Shown: piece by piece, positions 34,176-63,085 of the stretch
How the letters are laid out: every line of letters starts with the position of its first letter
How positions within the stretch are numbered: position 1 is the stretch's first letter
Source: Stenopsyche tienmushanensis
Taxonomy: Eukaryota; Arthropoda; Insecta; Trichoptera; Stenopsychidae
Direction of reading: 5' to 3'
DNA length: 64,000 nt
NCBI GenBank assembly: GCA_008973525.1
Contig: WACJ01000340.1
Span: forward strand, 248,001-312,000
The notes under the pieces: generated by a model
Told to the model about the DNA's origin: nothing
Database searches by the model: none
Seen by the model: the letters and a program-made list of their open reading frames with translations, nothing else
Translations under genes and position numbers: made by a program

Positions 34176-35334
34176 TTTTTTCAGAAAAAATTGAGTTTGA
34201 TTTTTTATTTTAATATTTTCTAATTTTAGACTTTTAAAAATATATCCTTCAAAATTCTAATTATTTATGGAGTTGACTAATTTATTTTTTTTTGACAATC
34301 ACATTTTGTGATTTATTTTTTTTTAGTTAGGGACTATAGTGTTTTTTTTTACTAATTATGTATAATATTGTTGGAAAGAGAAAATCTAGACAGACAATGT
34401 TGACATTGACACTGGGTACACTATTTTGAATCATATCGAAAATCGCACTGAAAATTATCATACATCATACATACATTTATTAACTTTTTTTATGCGATTT
34501 TGAATATATTTTATATAGAAGTTTCAAAGTTATGCGGTTTTTAAAATCCCTGGAATAAATACAGTCGCCATTTTGTGAAAATGTTTTTTTTTGTATTTCA
34601 TTTGAATTATTCATAAAAAATCCATATTTCTATTAACTAAAAAAAACACCCCAAAACAAAAATATATGTAATTTCATAACGTGCTTAGATTTCGGAGAAT
34701 AAATTTTAAAAAACACATAAAAAGGCAATGTTATTATCTTTCTATTTTAATTATTATACGAGTCGAACCAACAAACGAACAGACTGACAAACAGTAAATG
34801 CAAGTTAATGGATTTGTACAAAAGAAACAAACATTTTAATGTGAAAAAGATATTGGTTCATAGCTTTTTCTGAAATTCCGGAACAATTTGATATTTAACC
34901 GGAATTCTGGACAAAATCCTTAATTCTGAGATAATCAGGGATGGTTGCCAACCCTGCCGAAAAAATAAAAAAAACACCTACCCTTTTTGGAGATGTTCAG
35001 CGTCGATTCGAACGATCATTGAAACAGCCCGAATCGTCATACTATGATTTTAATATCAGCTATAGATGTTTTAGATATGAGATTATATTATCAAACACCA
35101 CTATTATATGAAAACTCTATTATAATGAAAACACATCCACTTTTGACATTGTTTGAATAAGAATTGCATAGTTACGTATAGTAATGATGATTTAATTGGA
35201 TGTGTAAAAATAAATTGCATCAAATTTAACAATCAATCCTCGATTAATTATGCATCATTGAGTGTATGCCAAAATTGTTTTATGTTTTCCAAATATAATT
35301 AAATAAATATGATCGAAACCCCAAAGGATTAAGT
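34176..35334. repeat. Possible diverged repeat-B relatives; otherwise AT-rich
   Basis: CTTCAAAATTCTAATTATTT followed by a GGAGT-type block (34250-34280), and GTCGCCATTTTGTGAAAATG (34563 on), resemble family B pieces, but order and spacing differ. No gene seen. Confidence 0.3.
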
Positions 35335-35470
35335 CTAAAGGCGATAAATTGCACGACTACGTTGTGCCCTCAAATCGTTCGTGCAGAATGTCCATCGTGG
35401 CATGCGCTGTGTGACACCGCGCATTCGTCCATAAATGGGCCTCGTCGCTAATAATTATTTTTTTGGTTAA
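35335..35470 (-). mobile_element. Tc1/mariner-like transposase core, minus strand
   Basis: The minus strand reads ISDEAHLWTN joined directly to ARCHTAHATMDILHERFEG. SDEAH is the first catalytic Asp region and CHTAHATMD follows the second, so the sequence between them is deleted. Same family as 1390-1770. Confidence 0.7.
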
Positions 35471-36400
35471 CGGGGCACAGATTTGGAAAATAAAATTTAA
35501 TAATTTCCAAACGTTCAATGCTATAATTTGAAAGACGTTGCTTTAACAACATGGCCGGTACCTAACCTAACAAATTTCGAACGTCCCTATTGAAAGACTC
35601 TGTATTTACTATCCATCGACAGAAATCATATCATTAAAAAAAACAGAAGCCTTATAAACATATTTCTTTTAATATTTAAAATTGTTTGGAAATATTCAGC
35701 TGTTCTGCAAAAAGTGAGATGAACGATTTCAACAGTCAGTGGGAACTTTTTTGGCGCGAAAATTCAAATGATTGAATTTGAACAACAGTTATTATTTAAT
35801 CTGCTAACGCCTAAACACTTCATCATTTATCCATCAGATGCTAAATCTTTATAAATCAGCTCTTTACAAGATTTTTCACATTAATGAATAAATAAAAAAT
35901 ATGCATACATCATAAGCCAATTGCCAAAAAATAATCAGCTTCCCTCCGTCGTCGGCTGCCATCCATATTTTTAAGTATGATTAGGCCGAATTAAATTGCA
36001 TTCCATTACAACGTTGATGTTATCAGCCTTAGAAGCATGAAATTAAAAAAAAATCACAAAGGCTTTTAATCACATGTAATAAAATTTCATTTGAATAACG
36101 CGTTATTGGCATTATATCTGCTATTTCAGGTTGTGTATGGACTTCAATTTAATTCAGATGTATTTAAATATGATCTAACCGGTACCATTATACGAGTATA
36201 TAATAATGCTACTTAATATAATTTTTACCAGATAGTTTTAATAGTAATATGATATATGTAATTGTCGTTTAAAATGGTTTTAATGTGTAATATGGCATTT
36301 AATATTATGGAAGCATTGCATTTTGATTAAAGCGAAAGAAGCAAGAGATTAAACACCAAAATATCATAGACTATATAAAGTAACGATACAAAATTTCGCT
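35471..36400. other. No gene seen
   Basis: AT-rich spacer upstream of gene D. From about 36410 it becomes collinear with the inverted 5' flank of gene A. Confidence 0.5.
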
Positions 36401-36666
36401 TTGAATTTCATGCTCTTCTTTTGGAAGCTGATTTTTAAACAATATCATATCCGAATCAAATCACAATGTTTTCACATCAATAAATTAAAATGTCATTTGA
36501 TCAATTCCGTATATAATATACAATCCGTATAATCCTTATCAGATTTGAGCCTACAATTATTACTATTGACTATTAATATACGCATATCAATATGGCTGAA
36601 AGATTAAATATATATTATACATATTCAAGGTAAATTAATATGTCGTATTGTATCGATTACGCAGCC

Positions 36667-37526
36667 ATGATTATTGGTTGGCTTCTGGTTGTTTCGTTAA
36701 GTTTTCCAAATGTTTCGGCCGATTTTGACAATTATGTAGGATTTAATTAAAATTAATTGAAAAAGTAATTTCAGATTTAAACATACTGCATTATTTCAGG
36801 GTGACTATGACGTGTGTATTGAATCACTTGAACAAGTATTCGACAAAAAAGCAGCAAATCTTTCCAAATTGGATATACGAATAGATCACGATGAAAAGGG
36901 CAACCAATTGTTGTGTGTGAATTTGACAATTTTGGAGGAAAATGGACCATTAATGGTGAGTTTCATTCTTAAATTAAATATAAGATTTGATATCTCGTTT
37001 ATTAATTTTTTACAGTCCGTTTCTATATTTTCACGGGATAGCATAACTAATATTTTTGCGTTATTTTTAACAAGCATAATTGCATTATTTTGGCCTGCAA
37101 CGTCACATATTTAAATGAACAAAATTGAAATATATTTTAGTACAAACTTCGAGCATACAAGTGGAATGGCAAGAGATTTGAATCATTGATAACATTTTCC
37201 ACTCCAAATATATGTGATAATATATTACAAATAAAATTTTATTCAAGATTTGTTAACATCGTCGACCACAAGAAATGCATTACTGAGAAGGTATACCTAA
37301 ATCCTAAAATAGTTTTTGAAAAAATGCATATATAAACATTTTTAAATTTTAGGGCCTTAAGATGGTAAAAGATATTTCATTCAAAGATTTTATTTCACCA
37401 ATAATTGGTACACGAGCCTTCTATGGAAAATTTAAGGCAGTTTTGCTTTATTATGGCAAAAAAGGAAACATTGCTCATGTAGTCGCTATAGCTAGTTTCG
37501 TCAAGAAGGGTACGTGTCAAAAATAA
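36667..37526 (+). CDS. DUF1091 secreted protein D, 182 aa
   Basis: Four phase-0 exons: 36667-36735, 36800-36955, 37141-37290, 37353-37526. Signal peptide MIIGWLLVVSLSFPNVSA. Exon 2 is GDYDVCIESLEQVFDKKA onward with sequons NLS and NLT; then KWNGKRFESL, CDN, DHKKC, RAFYGKFKAVLLYYGKKGN and GTCQK. An in-frame ATG at 36640 would add nine residues ahead of the signal. The inner ATG is preferred because gene A lacks the outer one. D is the inverted near-copy of A: 6 differences in exon 1, 3 in exon 2, 11 in exon 3 and 7 in exon 4 by direct comparison. Change is concentrated in exon 3. Confidence 0.87.
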
Positions 37527-37679
37527 AGAATTAATTAGAAATATAATTGTTTTATTATCTTATTTTAAATTTCATTTGAACGATGGGAACAATAAACGTC
37601 AAATGGTTAATTATTACATACACAAATGCTCATACTGTTAACAGTTATTTAACACTTTCTACATCCACTAAACATCCAA

Positions 37680-37765
37680 GACTGGAGGAAACGCCACGAA
37701 TGCCACATATCTTCATAAGAAGCATTCTGATGAGATTGTCTCTAAAATAGCTATTCTTGTAAGTA
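37680..37765 (+). mobile_element. BED-type zinc-finger remnant
   Basis: The frame TGGNATNATYLHKKHSDEIV resembles the HxxxH half of a BED finger (as in hAT transposases), without the Cys half or any following transposase. A short relic just beyond gene D. Confidence 0.45.
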
Positions 37766-38098
37766 TCAATAATCAAAAGAAAAAAATAATATTGACGCAG
37801 ATAATGAATACATCGCGTCTCACTTTATCTAAAATACGCGCTAATATAGACAATCCAATGCAATAAATTAATTAAAATTACAATTTATCAAGAGACATGA
37901 AAATGAAAATGCTTTTTAATGAACATTGAGAATGCGTTCATTCATTTTGACCCTAGATCACTAATCATTAGTCTTATAGACTACAGACTTGGGACGCATT
38001 TGAAATGTATCTGCCTACTCACAGCGTGTGCACATAAATCGTCATGTAATATGTAGTAACAGTGTAATTCGAAAATATAATTAGTGATCTAGGGTTAA

Positions 38099-38306
38099 CC
38101 TTTCCTTTACTATGGTGTATTTATTACACAGATTCGAGTTGTAGTAAAGTTGTAATGGGAATTTTTACAACATTACTGCATTGAATCTCGATATATATTA
38201 CCTATATTGATATATATATTATCGAATATCGATATGAAATATAATAAATACGGGGCTTCAGAATCGTCATGTGGCGTACTAAATACGTAGCATCGTAAGG
38301 GAAAGG
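38099..38306. mobile_element. TTAA-flanked MITE, 208 bp
   Basis: TTAA at 38095-38098 and 38307-38310. The left end is CCTTTCCTTTACTATGGTGT; the right end, complemented, is CCTTTCCCTTACGATGCTAC. Its interior TATCGAATATCGATATGAAA and AATACGGGGCTTCAGAAT is the same sequence found inside both hAT copies (around 4150 and 33390) and at 6140-6200, so this family has jumped both alone and inside hAT carriers. Confidence 0.72.
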
Positions 38307-38310
38307 TTAA

Positions 38311-39067
38311 AAGAAAAATATAAATTGATTGTATACACAATCCGAGAATCGGAAATAAAATATATATTTTTTATACTGTTGTATGTATGATTTATTTTAG
38401 AAAATTGAGAAAAATAATTGCATATAAAATAATTGAAAATGAAGTAAAAGTATTATAGAATGTCTTAAATTTTACGCAAAAATTACCAACATGAAAATCA
38501 GAATAATACGAGAATATAAATACATAAATATCCTATTAAGTCATTTAATTACACATAGAAATAGAGTAATAAATTAACAACACATTTAAAATTGATCTTA
38601 CAATATATGACATTCAATTCATCAATAAAATCACATATATTCATAGAATATATCTCACATGTTTTATTTATTTAATTTTAATTTATATTAATTCGAATCG
38701 GATAGTTGATGCTGTATTCGAAAGTATGAAATATATGAAAAAATATAATACAAAAATGCATTTCCCAGTAAAATAAATATTGAAGAATGTTTATTTATAG
38801 TCGTCACAAAACTCCGATGCATCAGCCTTTTAAACATATATTTTGCGCCCGTCCCTGATTTATCAACCCGGGGATCGGCGACTCGTACGATGCCCGCGCC
38901 CGTTCAGGCTACGTAGATCTACGATTTGTATACAGTGAATATCGTAAAAATATTTCAGAAATTAGAGCTATTCCTAGATAAAAATTCAAGAAATCTAATG
39001 ACTAGAACCACTTGTTGAGCAGTGCCTCTATGCCTTCCGGGGTGTCGATGCCCGTGGGGATTGATTG
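38311..39067 (-). other. Probable BRWD 3' UTR and spacer
   Basis: AT-rich. The part nearest 39067 (about 38800-39060) is less AT-rich and is plausibly 3' UTR. No other gene seen. Confidence 0.4.
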
Positions 39068-58003
<18,936 letters not shown>

Positions 58004-58120
58004 ACCGCGGCCGCCGACGGCAGCGCGTCGGTAAAGCAGCGCGCCGCCAAACCGACCGTCTTCGTACAACCGAACGCCGAACGCATTACCTTTCCAGTCA
58101 ACCGCCCAAAATACGTCCAA

Positions 58121-59927
58121 ATAATAAAATTAGTACATTTAATTTTAAACAAACATTCATTCATTAAATTTAACAACAGTTGACATGAAATACTCTAAAT
58201 TAATTTACAATAATCTAAATTTTACAAATTTAAGCCTGAATTCGTATTAAATAAGCAAAATATTTAAATAATATAATATATTTATAAATATGCAAACAGA
58301 AGTAAATTTTAACATGAATATTTAAAAATTTAGCATAAATTCCACATGTTGTTGTTCATAGATTGGGAGTATTATAGATTAGAATATTAATCTATAATTA
58401 TTATTTCGAACCTCATTAATTAATATTCATTTTTATAAATATTATTCAAGATAACTCTAGACACGTGGATTGTTTTGTAAAAATCATTCGTGTGGTGAAG
58501 ATTACTTTTTGTAGATATTTTAGTGATATCTCAAGATCAGCTGATCCAAGCCGAGGACATGACATGACATCAAAATAATTTAATATAAAAGTTATTGTTT
58601 TTTTTATAAGACTATCGAATTTACTTTAAAAAAATTCAAAATATGAACTTCACAGAAACGGAATATAAACCTTATGATTTTCAAAATTTATTCTCTACTT
58701 TAAATCTTCAAACTTTTTTTATTTAAACAAATGTATATTGCATTTGATTATTATTCAGAATATACAAAGTATTTATTAACTATATTCTTTAACGGTAGCA
58801 AACGCAACCGTTATAAAAATAACTTATGAAGTGGAATATTATTTGTGCCGATTTTCATTTGGTACAAAGTTACCCCATTTGGTAGTCAAGCCTTCATACT
58901 CATATGTTTTGATCGCATTCTGTTTATTTTGACACTTGCCGAGATTAGACAGTGAGTCAGGTGATTTTATAAATTTATCCTTTGTACAGAAATTAGAATT
59001 TCTTATGTTCTCGACGTAATTTTTATTGTTAAATACTACGTAGTTTTTATTGTGAATAAACAAAGAAATAAATAGCGAAATATGTATGACACTATCAATT
59101 CTTATAAAATCACTAACGCGAATAATTTTATTGAACTGGAATCCGGACCGATATAAAATAATAACTATTTATATTATAAATCGTTCAGTACGAAATCTTT
59201 TTTCATATGAAATAATTTATATAAGAGAAACCATTCCATGTTTTGACGCTTAAATAATAAAAGTTAATATAGAACATGTTTATATTATATAGCATATAAC
59301 GCAATCCATTTAATTCAAACGTGATAATTTCAATAGCTTCATCAAATATAATCACACAATAATAATAATACGAAGAAAAATAATTATTTATCGTAATAAT
59401 ATATTTTTTCTGCCAAATATTTAGAAATTGTTTGCTATCAATGAACAATCCCATTTATTTATAATGATAAATCCCTAGAGGTAAATAATCTTACGTCAAT
59501 AAAGCCAAAAATGGTAAACGGCAGCTGATAAATACAAATGCACTTCTCGCATACAACATCTTATCACGCTCATTTGATATGTTATGGCACTTCAATTCAT
59601 TTAAGGGTTCGCCATGTGATGTATTTGTGTTCACATCAACATCAATGCCTCCAGAATTGGCTAACGAACACATATCTTTGATGATATTTTAAATGTCATT
59701 TTCATAATTGATGTGATCATTAACAATTTTTCTGAACAACATTTTCTAAACGTTCGTCATGCACCCACGGATAACATCATTCAATGCTTCGTTGATAACG
59801 AATACTGCTATACTATAGCGAATCCGCACTCGCCGGGTTCGCAATAAACGAAGGTTACTTGTATATCAATAAATATTTTTTTTCTCATTAATAATTGAAG
59901 TAATTGTATGCATAATTTCAGTTTCTG
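58121..59927. other. Divergent intergenic region between BRWD and the vezatin-like gene
   Basis: 1.8 kb, very AT-rich except next to BRWD exon 1. BRWD runs left and the vezatin-like gene right, so this holds both promoters. An acceptor (ATAATTTCAG, ending at about 59920) just before the vezatin-like ATG implies a non-coding first exon somewhere here. No other gene seen. Confidence 0.45.
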
Positions 59928-62900
59928 ATGGATGATTTTTTTATTCCCGATTTCACTACATCGTCTTCGTTACAATGGCTAAAAGGAAAATTTCACCCCA
60001 ACATGGTATGTATTTCAAATGTATAAGATGCGTTCAAAAAATAATGCGTCCAATTTTCTCCAAACGCGATGATACATCGCAGCACGTTTTAACCTGCTGG
60101 GTCAGATTGAGGGGAGTGTTAGCTTTAAAAGTCACCTCCAAGCTATCTGAGAGTAAGGGCGTGCGTTCCTGTGAACTTCTTTTTGAAGCAATGTTACACA
60201 GTGCAATGAATCTTTCTATGGACCGCTATCAAATTTTGTGTTAAATTTAGAAAGTCCGTCACCGAAACGTTTCTATTAATTCAGCAGGCCTTTGAGAGTG
60301 ATTTCTTGTCCAAACATAAGGGCCAAGAGGAGGTCAAATTAAGATTTATATTTCATTTCCAAAATAATTATTTTAACATATCCTATGAGAGGATCAGTTT
60401 AATCCTGATGATCCATAAATTCATGATAATTTAAGGTATCAATAGACATTATTAATAAGTAATGTATTTTAATTTACTCTTGTGTATTACAGATTCCACG
60501 CTGTCGCAAAAGTGTAATAAATATTCTTGAAACTGGACTTCTCTTTAAAGAAGATGCTCTTCAGCTTGAAGATGGACTTCAGATAGAAGACGCATTTCAG
60601 TATAGAAAGAAAGGAAAAAGATTTGCACACTTGCATTTTTCTCCTGGAGAAAAAGTTTTATCTGTTGTTGCTGTGGGAGCTTGCATTGCAGTTTTACCTT
60701 TTAAATACTCCATGTAATGAAAACTGATATTTTTTATTTATAGCTCTGATTACTTTTGAGAAAATCATATTATAGAACTTTTTTCGTTATATTAATTATT
60801 GATATATTTAAAAATTTCAGAGGCGGAAGAAATTTATACCGGACTTTATGTTGGGCTGGTGTTGGAATTTCAATTCCTATCATACATCGATGGATGGCCC
60901 CGCACACGTTACCACAACTCCTTAAAGTATTATCAGAATACACAATTTTAGTCAGAAAATGTATGGCTTGTATTAGAGATCAATCTCTTCACTCTAGATC
61001 TCCGTAAGTGATGTTTTTAAGTAAAATTTCTAAACAATTACTACTTGTAAGCTTCGAATTTTTGTATCATCTTTTGATCAACCCATTTTTCAGCCGCAGT
61101 ATGTCTGTCAATGCCTTGAATTCTGTTCTTTTGGAGCAGCAAAAAATGCTTTGTTCCAATCTTGAAAAAATTAATACTGCCCTGCAGCCTTTGTTTTCAT
61201 GGTCACTTACATCTTCGTCGATGGAAATTCCTATAGAATTACTTTCAGTCATAAATGGGGATAATTTAATGGTATGTCAATATAAATCTTTTAAAATTCT
61301 ATGTACAACACTAGCACATTAATCAATCATTTTTGTGTTTATTACAGAAACTACATCACCTTTTTCTCATCCTTCAATCGACATTTTTAAAGAATATTGC
61401 CCTAGCGCATTTGATTCCTACTAAAAATATTACTCGAATATATAGCAACCAGAGCGAAAAAATTTACTGGCTTCACTCTGTAGTTTTTCCGACTGTAACG
61501 AATGTCATGATTAGCTATTTCGTTTCACTAGATAATACATATACATATTTTAAGGAATACAATACTAATAAAGATATGATCTCTAAAACGTTACCCAAGA
61601 TAGCTAGAGAACCTTGGCAATACTCCGAAGTGCATACTAATATTGTCCTATGTTCCTCGGAAATTAGATCTGCTCTCGTTAAATCCAATGAAATGGACAC
61701 ATTTTTAGAAGCTTGTTGGAATGCTAAGTCTAAATTTTCTCCGGCAATACTCGAGGAAGATTTGTTTAAATTGAAAGAAGACGTTATAAAATGTATGAGT
61801 ACAATAGACGCTATTTCTATTCAACTTAAAAAAATTCACACTGCTGAAATGAAATTGTTAGAACAAGCTGTTCAGAAGCTTCATTTGCCCGCTGTCGAAG
61901 AAGAAGAAATAGACGTTTCAAATGTTAAAACAGTCAGTGAAGAGACTGAATTAGATATTAAAGATCAAGTGTTCTATTTTGAAAAAAATGATGATTATAA
62001 CATGGATACTGCGGTTCAGGATTATGCCAGTGGACCTGGAAAAAATGAAATTGACGCCACGAAAATTGTTTTAGATGAATTGAAAATAAAACTCGTTAAG
62101 AGGGAAGATGAAATGAGAGAGCGTGAAGCCATAGCACTCGAAAACACCATGCCTGAATACAAAGGGAATCTTCCGAATTTCCCTAGACAGATCACAAATA
62201 ATAACGACATCTTATCAATAAATAATAAAGACGATAAAATTGCTCAAAATCTGCCTGGAAACACGTTGTTTGAAACTCCAGCGCTTTCGAAATTAGACGG
62301 AACACATTTAATACAAAATTCCGTTTCACATAAATTGATGAACCTGAATGATAATAAACCAACGGAACATATAGAACCACCTGGTGTGAATCAAAGTCAT
62401 CCTGATGTTATTCATAAATCAACAATCGTTACAAAAGAAATTGACATCAGTAAGAAAATGCCGGAGAGCAGTGAAAATATTCCCAATCAAACTGATGTAA
62501 TATCAGCTTCTGATCGTACTTTTAGCCCCGATGACAAAATAAATCATAATATCGATCCAATAAAACTAGAAAATAGGACTTCACTGACTGAGTCAAAATT
62601 TGAAGAAGTTGGTATATCTCTACCTACGTATGATCAATCGTCTTCCTCAAATTTACTCGCAGATATTAGGAAAACAAGAATTACTAGAAATAAAAATCAT
62701 CCATCGGAAAAACACGACCGAATGCAAATCGAAAATAATTCTTCAATAAATGAGGCATTTCCACAAAATGCACATATCGACAACGCAGCAAAAGAAGAAC
62801 TCGATGAAGGATCCCAACCTCTCGAATATAGATTTGGCACGGGTATGGCCATGGCATCTTTGTTGCATATTCCAAAACCCAATTTTGAAGTAAAAATGCT

Positions 62901-62970
62901 TCAGGATGCCAATGAAGAAGTTTTTATTGGAGACGGTGAAGTTTCAGATGATTCTGGAAATGAAACATAA
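59928..62970 (+). CDS. VEZT: Vezatin-like two-pass membrane protein, 760 aa
   Basis: Five exons: 59928-60005, 60493-60713, 60821-61003, 61094-61271, 61348-62970 (2283 nt, in frame). The N-terminus MDDFFIPDFTTSSSLQWLKG leads to SVINILETGLLFKEDALQLE, two adjacent hydrophobic segments (VLSVVAVGACIAVLPF and LYRTLCWAGVGISIPIIHRW), a helical central part (KLHHLFLILQSTFLKNIALA), an acidic stretch (VEEEEIDV), VLDELKIKLVKREDEMRERE, and a C-terminal FGTGMAMASLLHIPK then acidic end. This order and length match vezatin (human 779 aa), an adherens-junction protein whose fly relative adapts dynein for retrograde axonal transport. Similarity is moderate and concentrated in the first half, so the name is an inference from layout and local motifs. 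Exon 5 alone holds 541 codons; the Met at 61333 lies upstream of its acceptor and is not a start. Confidence 0.7.
60025..60300. repeat. Possible mariner-type MITE in vezatin-like intron 1
   Basis: Opens with GATGCGTTCAAAAAATAATGC, similar to the ends of some insect mariner elements (from memory of the class), then a GC-richer block. The 89-codon ORF at 59975-60244 spans the splice donor and this block and is probably not coding. Confidence 0.3.
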
Positions 62971-63085
62971 ATAAAAATAATATTTATTTATAATAACAAG
63001 ATTTTATAATTACATATCCACAATAAATTACTATATTTTTAGCTCATATATTTTTTTAATTGTGTATTTTTAAAATATACATATA

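Noticed and set aside
35560..35580. Telomere-like TTAGG/CCTAA repeat
   Set aside because: Only a single CCTAACCTAAC occurrence; no array.
36640..36669. Upstream Met at 36640 as the start of gene D
   Set aside because: It would put nine polar residues before the signal peptide, and gene A has no matching Met. The ATG at 36667 is shared by both.
4937..37526. DUF1091 proteins as venom or toxin genes
   Set aside because: Nothing in the sequence supports toxicity. A signal peptide and cysteines are equally typical of binding proteins, and the family is known mainly for chemosensory-type members.
59975..60244. 89-aa ORF MAKRKISPQHGMYF...
   Set aside because: It reads through the GTATGT donor of exon 1 in another frame into a repeat-like block. 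The alternative frame (MDDFFIPDFTTSSS) joins exon 2 in phase.
61333..62970. A single-exon 545-aa gene starting at Met 61333
   Set aside because: The Met lies 15 bp upstream of a strong ATTACAG acceptor (61348). In-frame upstream exons supply the membrane segments, so it is exon 5 of the vezatin-like gene.
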